Position numbers and translations under genes: made by a program
NCBI GenBank assembly: GCA_002432425.1
Contig: DJEL01000001.1
Location: 1-64,000 of the forward strand
Length of the DNA stretch: 64,000 bases
Direction: 5' to 3'
From: Lachnospiraceae bacterium UBA5899
GTDB lineage: Bacteria; Bacillota; Clostridia; Lachnospirales; Lachnospiraceae
The notes under the pieces: model-generated
The model's input: the letters and a program-made list of their open reading frames with translations, nothing else
Database searches by the model: none
Told to the model about the DNA's origin: nothing
Shown here: piece after piece, positions 1-9,294 of the stretch
How the letters are laid out: every line of letters begins with the position of its first letter
Position numbering within the stretch: the stretch's first letter is position 1

Positions 1-1020
1 AGAAAAGAAGGACAGGTTGCCAAGAGCCGGGAGGTGGGCAACGCCTTGGGTATCCTTGCCATGTTCGTGGTCCTGAAGGTTTTCATCGGCACGATTGGCA
101 CACAGCTCTTGGAGCTGTTTTCTTCCGCTTACGGAAATATGCCGGAAACGGTGAAAAACTGGAATGGCTATCTGCCGGAAAAAGGCATGAGGGAAGCTTT
201 TTTTCAGATTTTTATAAAGACCATTTATGTGGCAGGTCCCATATTTGTTATTTTTTTCCTGATAGCGTTTATTGCAGACCTTGTGCAGGTGAAATGGAAG
301 GTTTCGGGCAAGCCCCTGAAACCGAAGTTTAACCGGATGAGCCCGGCCAGCGGCTTTAAGCGGATTTTTTCCGTCAACTCCCTTGTGGAGCTTTTAAAAG
401 CTATTTTAAGGATCGGACTGATTGGTTATGTGGTATATCAGTACCTGAAAAATAAAGTCAACCAGTTCTATCTTTTTTACGACATGCCTCTTACCAAGGC
501 GCTTTCCGCAATCAGCAATCTCATTACGGAAATGGGTATCCGGATTTCAGCTGTGTACTGTGTCATTGCGGCGGCGGATTTTGCGTACCAGAAGGTGAAG
601 TTCACCATGGATATGCGGATGACAAAGCAGGAAATCAAGGACGAGTACAAGGAGCAGGAAGGAGACCCGCAGATTAAGGGTAAAATCCGGCAGAAAATGC
701 AGGAGGTTTCCCGCAGGCGTATGATGCAGAACCTGCCCAAAGCGGACGTGGTCATCACGAACCCGACCCACTATGCGGTGGCAATCCGGTATGACATGGA
801 GATTGCGGACGCCCCCATTGTCCTGGCAAAGGGCACCGATTATATGGCAAAAAGAATAAAGGAAGTCGCCAGGGAAAACGAGATAGAAATTGTAGAAAAC
901 AAACCTCTTGCCCGTATGCTTTACGCAAACGTGGAAGTGGGAGACGTGATTCCGCCGGAGCTTTACCAGGCTGTGGCAGATGTTCTTGCTTATGTGTACC
1001 ACCTAAAGGGCAGGGCATAA
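1..1020 (+). CDS. flhB: Flagellar export switch protein FlhB (5' end outside window)
   Basis: FlhB is the substrate-specificity switch of the flagellar type III export gate in the inner membrane. The frame is open from base 1, and the residues read there (RKEGQVAKSREV) match the normal FlhB N-terminal region, so the real start lies upstream; the GTG at 34 is an internal valine. Four hydrophobic segments precede a cytoplasmic C-terminal domain that holds the NPTH autocleavage motif (codons 760-771, cut between Asn and Pro). About 339 codons are visible, so only some 10-25 residues are missing. It is followed 58 bp later by flhA, the usual order. Function is secure from family motifs. Confidence 0.96.
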   Translation, partial: RKEGQVAKSREVGNALGILAMFVVLKVFIGTIGTQLLELFSSAYGNMPETVKNWNGYLPEKGMREAFFQIFIKTIYVAGPIFVIFFLIAFIADLVQVKWKVSGKPLKPKFNRMSPASGFKRIFSVNSLVELLKAILRIGLIGYVVYQYLKNKVNQFYLFYDMPLTKALSAISNLITEMGIRISAVYCVIAAADFAYQKVKFTMDMRMTKQEIKDEYKEQEGDPQIKGKIRQKMQEVSRRRMMQNLPKADVVITNPTHYAVAIRYDMEIADAPIVLAKGTDYMAKRIKEVARENEIEIVENKPLARMLYANVEVGDVIPPELYQAVADVLAYVYHLKGRA

Positions 1021-1078
1021 AACAGACAGAAATTTTGAATTGATAGAATAGAGAAGAGAAAAGAAAAGAGGTGAGCAG

Positions 1079-3124
1079 ATGAACGTGAAGTTACAAAAAT
1101 GGGATGCGGTTGTGGCAATCTATATCCTGACGGCGTTTATTATGCTCATTGTTCCTATGCCGGCATGGCTCCTGGACGTGTTTATGGCATTCAACATGGC
1201 AGTGGCGTTTACGGTTCTGTTTGCCGCCATGTTTACCAAGGAAGTACTGGACATGTCTTATTTCCCGTCCATCCTGCTGTTCACGACCATTTTCCGTATT
1301 GCTATGAACGTATCGTCCACCAGACTTATCCTAACCACCGGTTCCGCCGGAAACGTGGTTATGACCTTCGGACAGTTCGTAGGCGGCGGTGATTTGATTG
1401 TCGGTGCGGTTATCTTTATTATCCTTATTCTGGTGCAGTTTTTAGTTATCAACAAAGGTACCGAACGTGTGGCAGAAGTAACGGCAAGATTTACCCTGGA
1501 TGCCATGCCCGGCAAACAGATGGCAATTGACGCGGACTTAAATACCGGCGCTATCGACGACAAGGAAGCCAAAATCAGACGTGATAAAATCCAGCAGGAG
1601 TCCAGCTTCTTCGGTTCCATGGACGGTGCTGTGAAGTATGTAAAAGGAGATGCCGTAGCGGGTCTTATCCTTACCGTCATCAACCTGGTGGGCGGTATTA
1701 TCATGGGTATGACGAGAAGCGGCATGGACATCAGCACGGCGCTAAAAACCTATGGCGTGCTTACCATCGGTGACGGTCTGGTAAGCCAGATACCTTCCCT
1801 TCTGATCTCTCTTTCCACCGGTATTCTGGTTACCAAGGGCGGCAAGGAAGCGGAATTCGGAACCACCATTGTAAAGCAGCTTTTCGGTATTCCCAAAGCC
1901 ATGTATATGGTTGGCGCGACCCTAATGTTCTTAGGTATTACCACGGGTCTTAACACCATTTTGTTTTTGGGACTGGGTCTTGTGTTTATCGTAGCAGGCA
2001 GGATGGTGGCAGGCAATCTGGAAACCGCCAACATTGAAAATATGGTGGATGCGGAAGAAACGGCGGCAGAAGAAATCAGGCAGCCGGAAAATGTCAACAG
2101 CCTCTTGCAGGTGGACCCCATTGAACTGGAATTCGGCTACGGCATTATCCCCCTGGCGGATGCGGCGCAGGGCGGCGATCTGCTGGACCGTGTGGTTATG
2201 ATAAGAAGACAGATAGCGCTGGAACTCGGTACCGTGGTGCCCATTATCCGTCTGCGCGACAACATCCAGTTAAATCCCAACCAGTATATTATTAAAATCA
2301 AGGGCATACAGGTCAGCGAGGGTGAAATCCTGTTTGACCACTATATGGCAATGAACCCCGGTTACGTGGAAGAGGAGATTACCGGTATTCCCACCTTTGA
2401 ACCTTCCTTCCATCTGCCGGCTATCTGGATTACGGAAGGACAGAGGGAGAGAGCGGAAAGCCTGGGCTACACGGTTGTAGACCCGCCTTCCATTATTGCA
2501 ACCCATCTGACGGAGGTCATCAGACAGCACATTGCAGAGCTGCTCACCAGACAGGACGTACAGGGACTTATCAACAACTTAAAGGAAAACAATCCGGCGC
2601 TGGTGGAAGAGCTGGTTCCCAAACTGCTTGGACTTGGCGAGGTACAGAAAGTATTGCAGAATCTTTTGCAGGAAGGCATTTCCATCCGCGACCTGCTTAC
2701 CATTTTTGAAACACTGGCGGACTATGCACCCACCACAAGGGATACGGATATTCTGACGGAATACGTCAGACAGAGCTTGAAACGGGCTATTTCCGTGAAA
2801 TATTTCCCGGCTCACGAAACCACTCAGGTTATCACGCTGGACCCCAAAATTGAACAGGAAATCATGGGAAGCGTCAAGCAGACGGAGCAGGGAGCTTACC
2901 TGAATTTAGACCCCGAGAGAACAAGAAAAATTATGGATTCTCTGGGAAAAGAAGTGCAGAAACTGGAAAATCTGGGCAAAACCCCTATTATTATTACTTC
3001 ACCTATCGTCAGAATGTACTTTAAGAGACTGACGGAGGACTATTACAAAGACTTGATTGTGGTTTCCTACAATGAAATCGAATCCAATGTGGAACTGCAG
3101 TCCGTTGGGATGGTGACAGCATAA
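1079..3124 (+). CDS. flhA: Flagellar export gate protein FlhA
   Basis: FlhA forms the nonameric gate ring of the flagellar type III secretion system and docks chaperone-substrate complexes. The 681 residues are full length for the family. Residues about 8-315 hold roughly eight membrane segments with the FHIPEP signature region (RIAMNVSSTRLIL, near residue 78); the remainder is the cytoplasmic docking domain. An AAGAGGTGAG ribosome site sets the ATG start. The stop codon TAA shares its last A with the ATG of flhF (TAATG), indicating translational coupling. Confidence 0.97.
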   Translation: MNVKLQKWDAVVAIYILTAFIMLIVPMPAWLLDVFMAFNMAVAFTVLFAAMFTKEVLDMSYFPSILLFTTIFRIAMNVSSTRLILTTGSAGNVVMTFGQFVGGGDLIVGAVIFIILILVQFLVINKGTERVAEVTARFTLDAMPGKQMAIDADLNTGAIDDKEAKIRRDKIQQESSFFGSMDGAVKYVKGDAVAGLILTVINLVGGIIMGMTRSGMDISTALKTYGVLTIGDGLVSQIPSLLISLSTGILVTKGGKEAEFGTTIVKQLFGIPKAMYMVGATLMFLGITTGLNTILFLGLGLVFIVAGRMVAGNLETANIENMVDAEETAAEEIRQPENVNSLLQVDPIELEFGYGIIPLADAAQGGDLLDRVVMIRRQIALELGTVVPIIRLRDNIQLNPNQYIIKIKGIQVSEGEILFDHYMAMNPGYVEEEITGIPTFEPSFHLPAIWITEGQRERAESLGYTVVDPPSIIATHLTEVIRQHIAELLTRQDVQGLINNLKENNPALVEELVPKLLGLGEVQKVLQNLLQEGISIRDLLTIFETLADYAPTTRDTDILTEYVRQSLKRAISVKYFPAHETTQVITLDPKIEQEIMGSVKQTEQGAYLNLDPERTRKIMDSLGKEVQKLENLGKTPIIITSPIVRMYFKRLTEDYYKDLIVVSYNEIESNVELQSVGMVTA

Positions 3125-4350
3125 TGATTATTAAGAAGTATCAGGGAAAAACAGAAGAAGAAGCACTGGCACTGGCAAAAAAAGAGCTGGGCGACGGTGT
3201 CGTGGCCATGAATGTAAAGAATGTGAAGCGGAAAGGTCTTTTTGCCATCTTTAAGCCGCAGCTTGTGGAGGTTACGGCAGCCATTGAGGAAAAGGACCGG
3301 TATTTCCAGACGGTGGGAAGATCGCAGACACCTTCCTTTATACCGGCACAGACATCCACAGCTTCGGGCGGAAGCCAGGCGGCTGGCATTTACCGGAAAA
3401 GCGCCGCAGGCATCGGCAATATAGAAGAAAAGTTGGACAGCTTACAGTCCCTTTTGGAGAGGCAGCTTAAAAATCCGGAGCCGGAAAAAGAAGCGGAAGA
3501 CGAAGAAAACGGAAAAGAAAAATCTGCCGCCGAGCCGGAAACGGAAAAAGATGCGGAAATGGTGCGTTTCATGAAGCTTCTTTACAAGGTCATGACGGAC
3601 AACGAAGTGGATGAAAAATACATCAGCCAGATAATGGACGAGATTGAAAAGGTGCATAAGCCGGGAATGCCGTTTGATTATGCCCTTTCCAATGCTTACC
3701 AGAAGATGATTTTGAAATTCGGCAAGCCTTCCGAAATAGAGCCGGCAAAATCCGGCTGCAAGGCAGTTTTCTTTATCGGACCGACAGGTGTTGGCAAAAC
3801 GACGACCATTGCAAAGATAGCGTCCCTGTTCAGTGTGGAGGAGAAAAAAAAGGTAGCGCTGCTTACGGCGGACACTTACCGTATTGCAGCGGCGGAGCAG
3901 CTCCGCACCTATGCCAATATTTTAGAGGTGCCGTTCCGCATTATTTATACGGAAGAGGATATGCAGGGAGCCATCAGTGAATTTTCTTCCTTTGATTATA
4001 TCTTTGTGGATACAGCGGGACATTCCCACCAGAATGAGGAACAGAAGGAAGCCATGAAACGTCTCATTCATTCCGCTGACAATCTCTGCGAAAAAGATGT
4101 GTACTTAGTACTGTCGGCAACCACCAAAAAGAGGGATTTGGAGAGCATTGCGGACAGTTATAAGGATATGGCGAATTACAAGCTTATTTTCACCAAATTG
4201 GATGAAACCACGGCTATCGGTAATCTGCTGAACCTGAAGCTTTATACGGGTGCGGATTTATCGTACGTGACTTGTGGACAGAATGTACCGGACGATATCG
4301 AGAAATTCAATCCGCAGAAAATGGTGAAGCAACTGTTGGGGGGCAAATAG
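3124..4350 (+). CDS. flhF: Flagellar SRP-type GTPase FlhF
   Basis: FlhF is a third signal-recognition-particle GTPase; it sets the site and number of flagella at the membrane. The sequence has a charged N-terminal B-like domain (Glu/Lys-rich around residues 100-145), then the NG domain: P-loop GPTGVGKT at residues 219-226, DTYRIAAAEQLRTYA, DTAG, and the guanine-specificity motif TKLD. The 408-residue length is normal. The start overlaps the flhA stop by one base, so it is probably translated by re-initiating ribosomes. It is followed by its regulator flhG, as in most Firmicutes. Confidence 0.96.
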   Translation: MIIKKYQGKTEEEALALAKKELGDGVVAMNVKNVKRKGLFAIFKPQLVEVTAAIEEKDRYFQTVGRSQTPSFIPAQTSTASGGSQAAGIYRKSAAGIGNIEEKLDSLQSLLERQLKNPEPEKEAEDEENGKEKSAAEPETEKDAEMVRFMKLLYKVMTDNEVDEKYISQIMDEIEKVHKPGMPFDYALSNAYQKMILKFGKPSEIEPAKSGCKAVFFIGPTGVGKTTTIAKIASLFSVEEKKKVALLTADTYRIAAAEQLRTYANILEVPFRIIYTEEDMQGAISEFSSFDYIFVDTAGHSHQNEEQKEAMKRLIHSADNLCEKDVYLVLSATTKKRDLESIADSYKDMANYKLIFTKLDETTAIGNLLNLKLYTGADLSYVTCGQNVPDDIEKFNPQKMVKQLLGGK

Positions 4351-4368
4351 AAAGGGAACGTAACCATT

Positions 4369-5247
4369 ATGGATCAGGCGGAACAGTTAAGGAATATCAT
4401 AAAAGCCGAAAACAAACCGAGACCGACAGCCAGAGTTTTAACCGTAACAAGCGGAAAGGGCGGCGTGGGAAAATCCAATACTGCCATCAATCTTGCAATC
4501 CAGTTCCGAAAAATGGGAAAGCGGGTTATCATTCTGGATGCAGACTTCGGACTGGCAAATATAGAAATCATGTTTGGGGCGGTTCCCAAGTGGAATCTGT
4601 TTGATTTGGTTTATCAGGGAAAAAACATAAAGGACATTATTACCTGGGGACCCATGGAAATCGGGTTTATTTCCGGCGGTTCGGGCATTACCGGCATGTC
4701 TAATTTAAGCAGGGAGTCGCTTGCCTATATTATTCGGAATTTAGCGGAGCTGGATACCATTACGGATATCATTATCATTGATACAGGAGCCGGTATCTCC
4801 GACGCGGTTCTGGAATTTTTAGTGGCATGCGGAGAGGTGCTGCTTGTGACGACACCGGAGCCTACATCCATCACAGATTCGTATTCCCTGCTTAAGTCAT
4901 TGTGTTCCCATCCGCGTTTTTCCACAGAAAACACCCGGATAAAAATGGTGGCGAACAAAGTGGCAAACGAGAGAGAAGGGCAGCTTCTATATGATAAGCT
5001 GCATGCGGTTGTGGAAAAGTACTTAAAATTTCCTTTTTTTTACCTTGGGGCGGTGGAAAAAGACAAAAACTTAGAGAAAGCGGTCATGCAGCAGGTACCG
5101 GTTTCCCTGCAAAATCCGGAGGCACGGAGCAGCAGGCAGTATGAGGCAATCGCCGGCAAGCTGATGAACGTACCGGAAACGGCAGCAAAGCAAAGGGGAA
5201 TGGTGGATTTCTTTTCACATATTATAAACAGTATGAGGATGGGGTAA
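4369..5247 (+). CDS. flhG: Flagellar number regulator FlhG (MinD-like ATPase, YlxH/FleN)
   Basis: FlhG is a ParA/MinD-type ATPase that stimulates the FlhF GTPase and limits flagellar number. A deviant Walker A motif SGKGGVGKS lies at residues 28-36, followed by DADFGLANIE (switch I) and IIIDTGAG (Walker B). The C-terminal part is likely to include the amphipathic membrane-targeting helix of the family. The N-terminal stretch (DQAEQLRNII) resembles the DQAxxLR motif that stimulates FlhF GTP hydrolysis in Bacillus FlhG. It starts 18 bp after flhF. Confidence 0.94.
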   Translation: MDQAEQLRNIIKAENKPRPTARVLTVTSGKGGVGKSNTAINLAIQFRKMGKRVIILDADFGLANIEIMFGAVPKWNLFDLVYQGKNIKDIITWGPMEIGFISGGSGITGMSNLSRESLAYIIRNLAELDTITDIIIIDTGAGISDAVLEFLVACGEVLLVTTPEPTSITDSYSLLKSLCSHPRFSTENTRIKMVANKVANEREGQLLYDKLHAVVEKYLKFPFFYLGAVEKDKNLEKAVMQQVPVSLQNPEARSSRQYEAIAGKLMNVPETAAKQRGMVDFFSHIINSMRMG

Positions 5248-5253
5248 ACGAAT

Positions 5254-5982
5254 ATGTTGACAAAACTGATTGAACCCGGCTGCAAGGCGGAAATGCAGCT
5301 TATAAGCAGAAAACTGACGGCGGCGGAAGAAGAAAAGAAGGTATATGTAAGCAAGGTTTTTGACGTGCTTTCCGAGGACAGACTGGAAATCCTCATGCCC
5401 ATGGAAAAGACCAAGCTGATATTACTCCCCGTGGACGGCGAAATCGACGTTACCTTTTATGCGGGCGAGCATTTGTATCAGTGCTTTACCAGGGTGGTGG
5501 ACCGCTATAAGAGGGACAATATGTATATTCTCCTCATGGAGGCAACCAGCAATCTGCGTAAGGTGCAGCGGAGAGAATATTACCGCTTCAGCTGCGCACT
5601 GGAGATGTGCTCCCGGCTTTTAGTGGAGGAAGAAATAAAAGCGGTGGAGGAGCATCGGAACTACTATCTGACGCCGGGACTTCCTTTAAAAAGGAGCCTG
5701 ATTGTGGATATCAGCGGCGGTGGACTCCGTTTTTTGAGCGACCACAGATACGAAACGGACAGTCTGATATACTGCAGCTACTACCTGAATGTGGGAGGCA
5801 GAACCAGGCAGTGTGAAACCGTGGGAAAAATTTTAAGTGCCAGGGAGCTGGAGCATAAAAAGGGGACTTTTGAACACAGAGTACGTTATGTAGACATGGG
5901 TGAGGGAGAAAGAGAAGAGATTATCCGGTATATTTTTGAGGAAGAGCGGAAAAACCGGAAAAAAGAATCCGAAGACCACTGA
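5254..5982 (+). CDS. PilZ-domain flagellar brake protein (YcgR family)
   Basis: This is a 242-residue protein with an N-terminal YcgR-type domain (about residues 1-95) and a C-terminal PilZ domain. Both c-di-GMP contact motifs are present: RxxxR at R107-R111 (following KVQ-R) and DxSxxG at D152-G157. Proteins of this type bind c-di-GMP and slow or stop the flagellar motor. Its place between flhG and cheB supports that role. It starts six bases after flhG. The direct motor partner cannot be read from sequence. Whether the organism makes c-di-GMP is not shown here; the only EAL protein in the window (17.8 kb) looks inactive. Confidence 0.88.
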   Translation: MLTKLIEPGCKAEMQLISRKLTAAEEEKKVYVSKVFDVLSEDRLEILMPMEKTKLILLPVDGEIDVTFYAGEHLYQCFTRVVDRYKRDNMYILLMEATSNLRKVQRREYYRFSCALEMCSRLLVEEEIKAVEEHRNYYLTPGLPLKRSLIVDISGGGLRFLSDHRYETDSLIYCSYYLNVGGRTRQCETVGKILSARELEHKKGTFEHRVRYVDMGEGEREEIIRYIFEEERKNRKKESEDH

Positions 5983-6040
5983 TTTTACGTGACAAAAGAC
6001 TTTTGAATGATTACTTTGCACTCATGAGAAGGCATGAGTA

Positions 6041-6049
6041 TGGTATAAT
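6041..6049 (+). promoter_or_regulatory. Possible extended -10 promoter before cheB
   Basis: TGGTATAAT is an extended -10 element, but no good -35 lies 16-18 bp upstream. It sits inside the open frame that runs into cheB and would put a start site near 6056, upstream of the ATG at 6087. This would be an internal promoter for the chemotaxis part of the operon. Inference only. Confidence 0.3.
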
Positions 6050-6086
6050 AAACGTAAGTGAGGTGAACGATACGGAAAAGATACCT

Positions 6087-6668
6087 ATGAACGGAGTAGT
6101 AGCAATCGCAAGCTCAACAGGCGGTCCCAAGGCTTTGCAATCGGTAATCCCAAGGCTGCCGGCAGATTTTCCGGTTCCGGTGCTGATTGTCCAGCATATG
6201 CAGGCAGGCTTTACAAAGTCTCTCGCCGAGAGGCTCAATACATTAAGCGCTCTTACGGTGAAAGAAGCGGAAGAGGGAGAATCACTGAAAAAAGGGTATG
6301 TGTACCTTGCGAAAACCGGCATGCACATGCAGGTGAAAAAGAAACCCGGAGCCCAGTATGAGATTCATTATACGGATGAACCGGCAAGGGAAGGAGTGAA
6401 GCCCTGTGCCAATTATCTGTATGAATCCCTGGCGGAGACCGGCTTTGAAACTATCGTCTGTGTCGTCATGACAGGCATGGGCGCTGACGGCAGGGACGGT
6501 ATCAGGTACCTTAAACAAAAGAAGAAAGTCACGGTAATTGCGCAGGAAAAGAGTACCTGTGCAGTTTACGGCATGCCAAGAAGCATTGTGGAAGCAAATC
6601 TTGCAGATAAAACCATTCCTCTCGAAGAAATCGCAGGGGAAATTATGATTAGTATGGGGGTAATGTAA
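6087..6668 (+). CDS. cheB: Protein-glutamate methylesterase CheB, catalytic domain only
   Basis: CheB removes methyl groups from chemoreceptors and deamidates some glutamines. The methylesterase triad is visible: Ser10 (in ASSTGG), His37 (VQHM) and Asp134 (GMGADG). There is no N-terminal receiver domain, which most CheB proteins use for control by CheA. The frame is open up to a TTG at 6003, but that stretch has no receiver sequence and no ribosome site; I chose the ATG at 6087, preceded by GGAAAAG, since the catalytic fold starts directly after it. An ATG at 6024 is an alternative. It ends one base before cheA, suggesting coupling. Confidence 0.88.
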   Translation: MNGVVAIASSTGGPKALQSVIPRLPADFPVPVLIVQHMQAGFTKSLAERLNTLSALTVKEAEEGESLKKGYVYLAKTGMHMQVKKKPGAQYEIHYTDEPAREGVKPCANYLYESLAETGFETIVCVVMTGMGADGRDGIRYLKQKKKVTVIAQEKSTCAVYGMPRSIVEANLADKTIPLEEIAGEIMISMGVM

Positions 6669-6669
6669 A

Positions 6670-8763
6670 ATGGATGTAAGCCAGTATCTTGAAATCTTCC
6701 TTGATGAAACCACGGAGCATTTGCAAAATCTGAATACCCAGATTTTAACTTTGGAGCAGGAACCGGAAAACATGGATACCATCAATGAAATTTTCCGCGC
6801 GGCGCATTCCTTAAAAGGTATGGCGGGCACCATGGGCTATAAGCGTATGCAGACGCTGACCCATGATATGGAAAACGTGTTCTCCGAAGTAAGAAACGGC
6901 AATATCAAAGTAAAGGCCAACATGATTGACCTTCTGTTCCGGTGTCTGGATGCACTAGAGGAGTACACCAACAATATCCGGGAGACCGGGGATGAGGGCA
7001 CGAACGACAACGAGCCGTTAATCAAGCTTTTGAACGAGGAGCTCGGCAAAAAGGATGAAAAGCCTGCCGAGGAGCCGAAAAAAGAAGAAAAGGCGTCCGA
7101 AGGCGGGGACAAGAGAAAGTGGCTGAACATCAAACTGGACAGCACAGATGTCATGGTTATTACGGAAGCCCGGAAGCAGGGCAATTTCGTATACGGCGCA
7201 ACCGTTTATGTGCAGGAGAGCTGTTTACTTAAAGCAGCAAGAGCATTCTTAGTATTCAAGGCTGTGGAAGAAGTGGGCGAAATCATCGTTTCCAGCCCTT
7301 CCGCACAGGATATTGAGGATGAAAGATTTGAACTGGATTTCTCCCTGATTGTGATTTCGGACAAGCCGGTGGATAAGCTGATTGCAGCCATCAGCGATGT
7401 TTCCGAAATCGCAGAGGTTTTAGCAGAGCCCATTGATTTAACGAAGATGCCGGGCAGCGAAGAAGGAAAGAGCGCCGCACCCGAGCCCAAAAAAGAAGAA
7501 CAGAAGGCAGCACCGGCAAAGGTAGCCGCAACAGCCGCAGCTCCCGCAGCGGATAAAAAGACCGGCGTGGCAAAGCAGGCAGGCGGCAAACCTGTTGTAA
7601 ACCGTACCGTCCGTGTGGATATTGAAAAGTTAGACGTACTGATGAACCTTGTCAGCGAGCTTATTATCGCCAAGAACTCTCTGGTAGCGGCATCCAATGC
7701 CCATAAGAGCGCCAGCGACAAGGAACAGAACAATGTAAACGAGCAGATTGAATACCTGGAGAGCGTGACCACCAGCCTTCACGAATCCGTTATGAAGGTG
7801 CGAATGGTTCCCATCGAAAGCGTTGTCAGCAAGTTCCCGAGAATGATTCGTGACCTGACAAAGAAGCTGGACAAAAAGATGGAGCTCTACATGTCCGGTG
7901 AAGAAACCGAACTGGACCGCACCGTAGTGGATGAAATCGGCGACCCGCTGATGCACCTTCTGCGTAACTCCGCAGACCACGGCATTGAAAGCGCCGAAGT
8001 CCGTGCGGAAAGAGGCAAGCCCGAAGTCGGTTCCATCTGGCTGGACGCTTACCAGGACGGCAACAACGTTGTCATCGAAGTAAGGGACGACGGCAACGGT
8101 ATTGATACGGAAGCCGTTAAGAATAAGGCTATCAGCCGCGGCACCATCACACCGGAGCAGGCAGCAGGCATGTCCGAAAAGGAAATCATTGATTTACTGT
8201 TCTTACCCAGCTTCTCCACATCCGAAAAGGTTACGGATGTATCAGGACGAGGGGTAGGTCTGGACGTTGTAAAGAGCAAGATTGAAGCCCTAAGCGGCGA
8301 AGTGGAAGTAAAGAGCGTGCTCGGAGTCGGCAGTACCTGGATTATTCGTCTGCCTCTGACCCTGGCTATTATCCAGGCGCTGATGGTAGTAATCGGCGGC
8401 GAAAAGTATGCGATTTCCTTAGGCTCCATTCAGACTATAGAGGATATTCCCACCGATGAAATCCGGTTAATCCAGAACAAGGAAGTTATTCATCTGCGCG
8501 GCAATGTCATTCCACTTATCCGCATGGATAAGGAACTGGATACCGTAAGCACCAAGGGACCGGATGAAAACATGACCATCCTGATTGTGAAGAAGGGCGA
8601 TAAACTGGCAGGTCTTGTAGTGGATGAACTGCTCGGCCAGCAGGAAATCGTTATCAAGTCCATGGGCAAGTACATTGACAACAAGTGCAAGCTTATCAGC
8701 GGCGCAACCATCTTAGGCGATGGCGAAGTAGCCCTGATTTTAGATGCAAACGTATTGTTATAA
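6670..8763 (+). CDS. cheA: Chemotaxis histidine kinase CheA
   Basis: CheA is the cytoplasmic kinase that reads receptor arrays and phosphorylates CheY. Domain order in 697 residues: P1 phosphotransfer with His46 (AAHSLKGMAG), an acidic/Lys linker, a P2 CheY-docking domain at about 150-255, an Ala/Pro/Lys-rich linker at about 260-300, P3 dimerisation, P4 ATPase (N box LLRNSADHGIE; G box DDGNGID; GRGVGLDVV) and P5, the CheW-like receptor-coupling domain from about 560. It is complete. It starts one base after cheB, with the ribosome site inside the cheB end. Confidence 0.97.
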   Translation: MDVSQYLEIFLDETTEHLQNLNTQILTLEQEPENMDTINEIFRAAHSLKGMAGTMGYKRMQTLTHDMENVFSEVRNGNIKVKANMIDLLFRCLDALEEYTNNIRETGDEGTNDNEPLIKLLNEELGKKDEKPAEEPKKEEKASEGGDKRKWLNIKLDSTDVMVITEARKQGNFVYGATVYVQESCLLKAARAFLVFKAVEEVGEIIVSSPSAQDIEDERFELDFSLIVISDKPVDKLIAAISDVSEIAEVLAEPIDLTKMPGSEEGKSAAPEPKKEEQKAAPAKVAATAAAPAADKKTGVAKQAGGKPVVNRTVRVDIEKLDVLMNLVSELIIAKNSLVAASNAHKSASDKEQNNVNEQIEYLESVTTSLHESVMKVRMVPIESVVSKFPRMIRDLTKKLDKKMELYMSGEETELDRTVVDEIGDPLMHLLRNSADHGIESAEVRAERGKPEVGSIWLDAYQDGNNVVIEVRDDGNGIDTEAVKNKAISRGTITPEQAAGMSEKEIIDLLFLPSFSTSEKVTDVSGRGVGLDVVKSKIEALSGEVEVKSVLGVGSTWIIRLPLTLAIIQALMVVIGGEKYAISLGSIQTIEDIPTDEIRLIQNKEVIHLRGNVIPLIRMDKELDTVSTKGPDENMTILIVKKGDKLAGLVVDELLGQQEIVIKSMGKYIDNKCKLISGATILGDGEVALILDANVLL

Positions 8764-8779
8764 ACAGGAGGAGAGTAAA

Positions 8780-9229
8780 ATGGAAGAGATTAAAGTAGCA
8801 GGCGAAACCGCCCAGTTTATTGTGATCCGTCTCGGTCAGGAACAGTACGGTATTGACATCAGTTACATAGAAAATATTGTGAGAATGCAGCATATCACCA
8901 GAGTGCCCAAGCTGGCGCCCTACCTGAAAGGGGTTATCAACCTACGCGGCGAGGTCATTCCCATTATGTGCCTTTCCATGAAAATGGGACTGCCCGTGGA
9001 AGAGGAAACCAAGGCAAGCCGTATCATCATCATCAAGATGGAGCAGTGCGGCACTATCGGTCTTATTGTGGATGAGGTAAAGGAAGTGGTTACCCTCGAT
9101 ATGACGGAGCAGGTGGAAAAGCTGGCATTCAATAAAGAAGACAAAAACAATTTTGTACAGGGCGTCGGAAAGTATGCCGGCGGTCTTATTTCCCTGCTTG
9201 ACTTAAATGCGGTAACCGCAGAAAAGTAG
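8780..9229 (+). CDS. cheW: Chemotaxis coupling protein CheW
   Basis: CheW links CheA to the chemoreceptors. The 149 residues form a single CheW domain, with the conserved region YLKGVINLRGEVIPI near residues 53-67. The start is decided by a strong AGGAGGAGA ribosome site ending six bases before the ATG at 8780; an in-frame upstream start at 8744 would overlap the cheA end and has no ribosome site. Together with CheA this gives the core signalling array. Confidence 0.96.
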   Translation: MEEIKVAGETAQFIVIRLGQEQYGIDISYIENIVRMQHITRVPKLAPYLKGVINLRGEVIPIMCLSMKMGLPVEEETKASRIIIIKMEQCGTIGLIVDEVKEVVTLDMTEQVEKLAFNKEDKNNFVQGVGKYAGGLISLLDLNAVTAEK

Positions 9230-9294
9230 TCCGGCAAAGGCAGGACGGAAACATGCCGCAAAAGCAGGAAACAAACGATAAAGGAGAACAGTGC

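Noticed and set aside
6003..6086. N-terminal extension of CheB from a TTG
   Set aside because: No ribosome site, no receiver sequence, and an extended -10 promoter element lies inside it.
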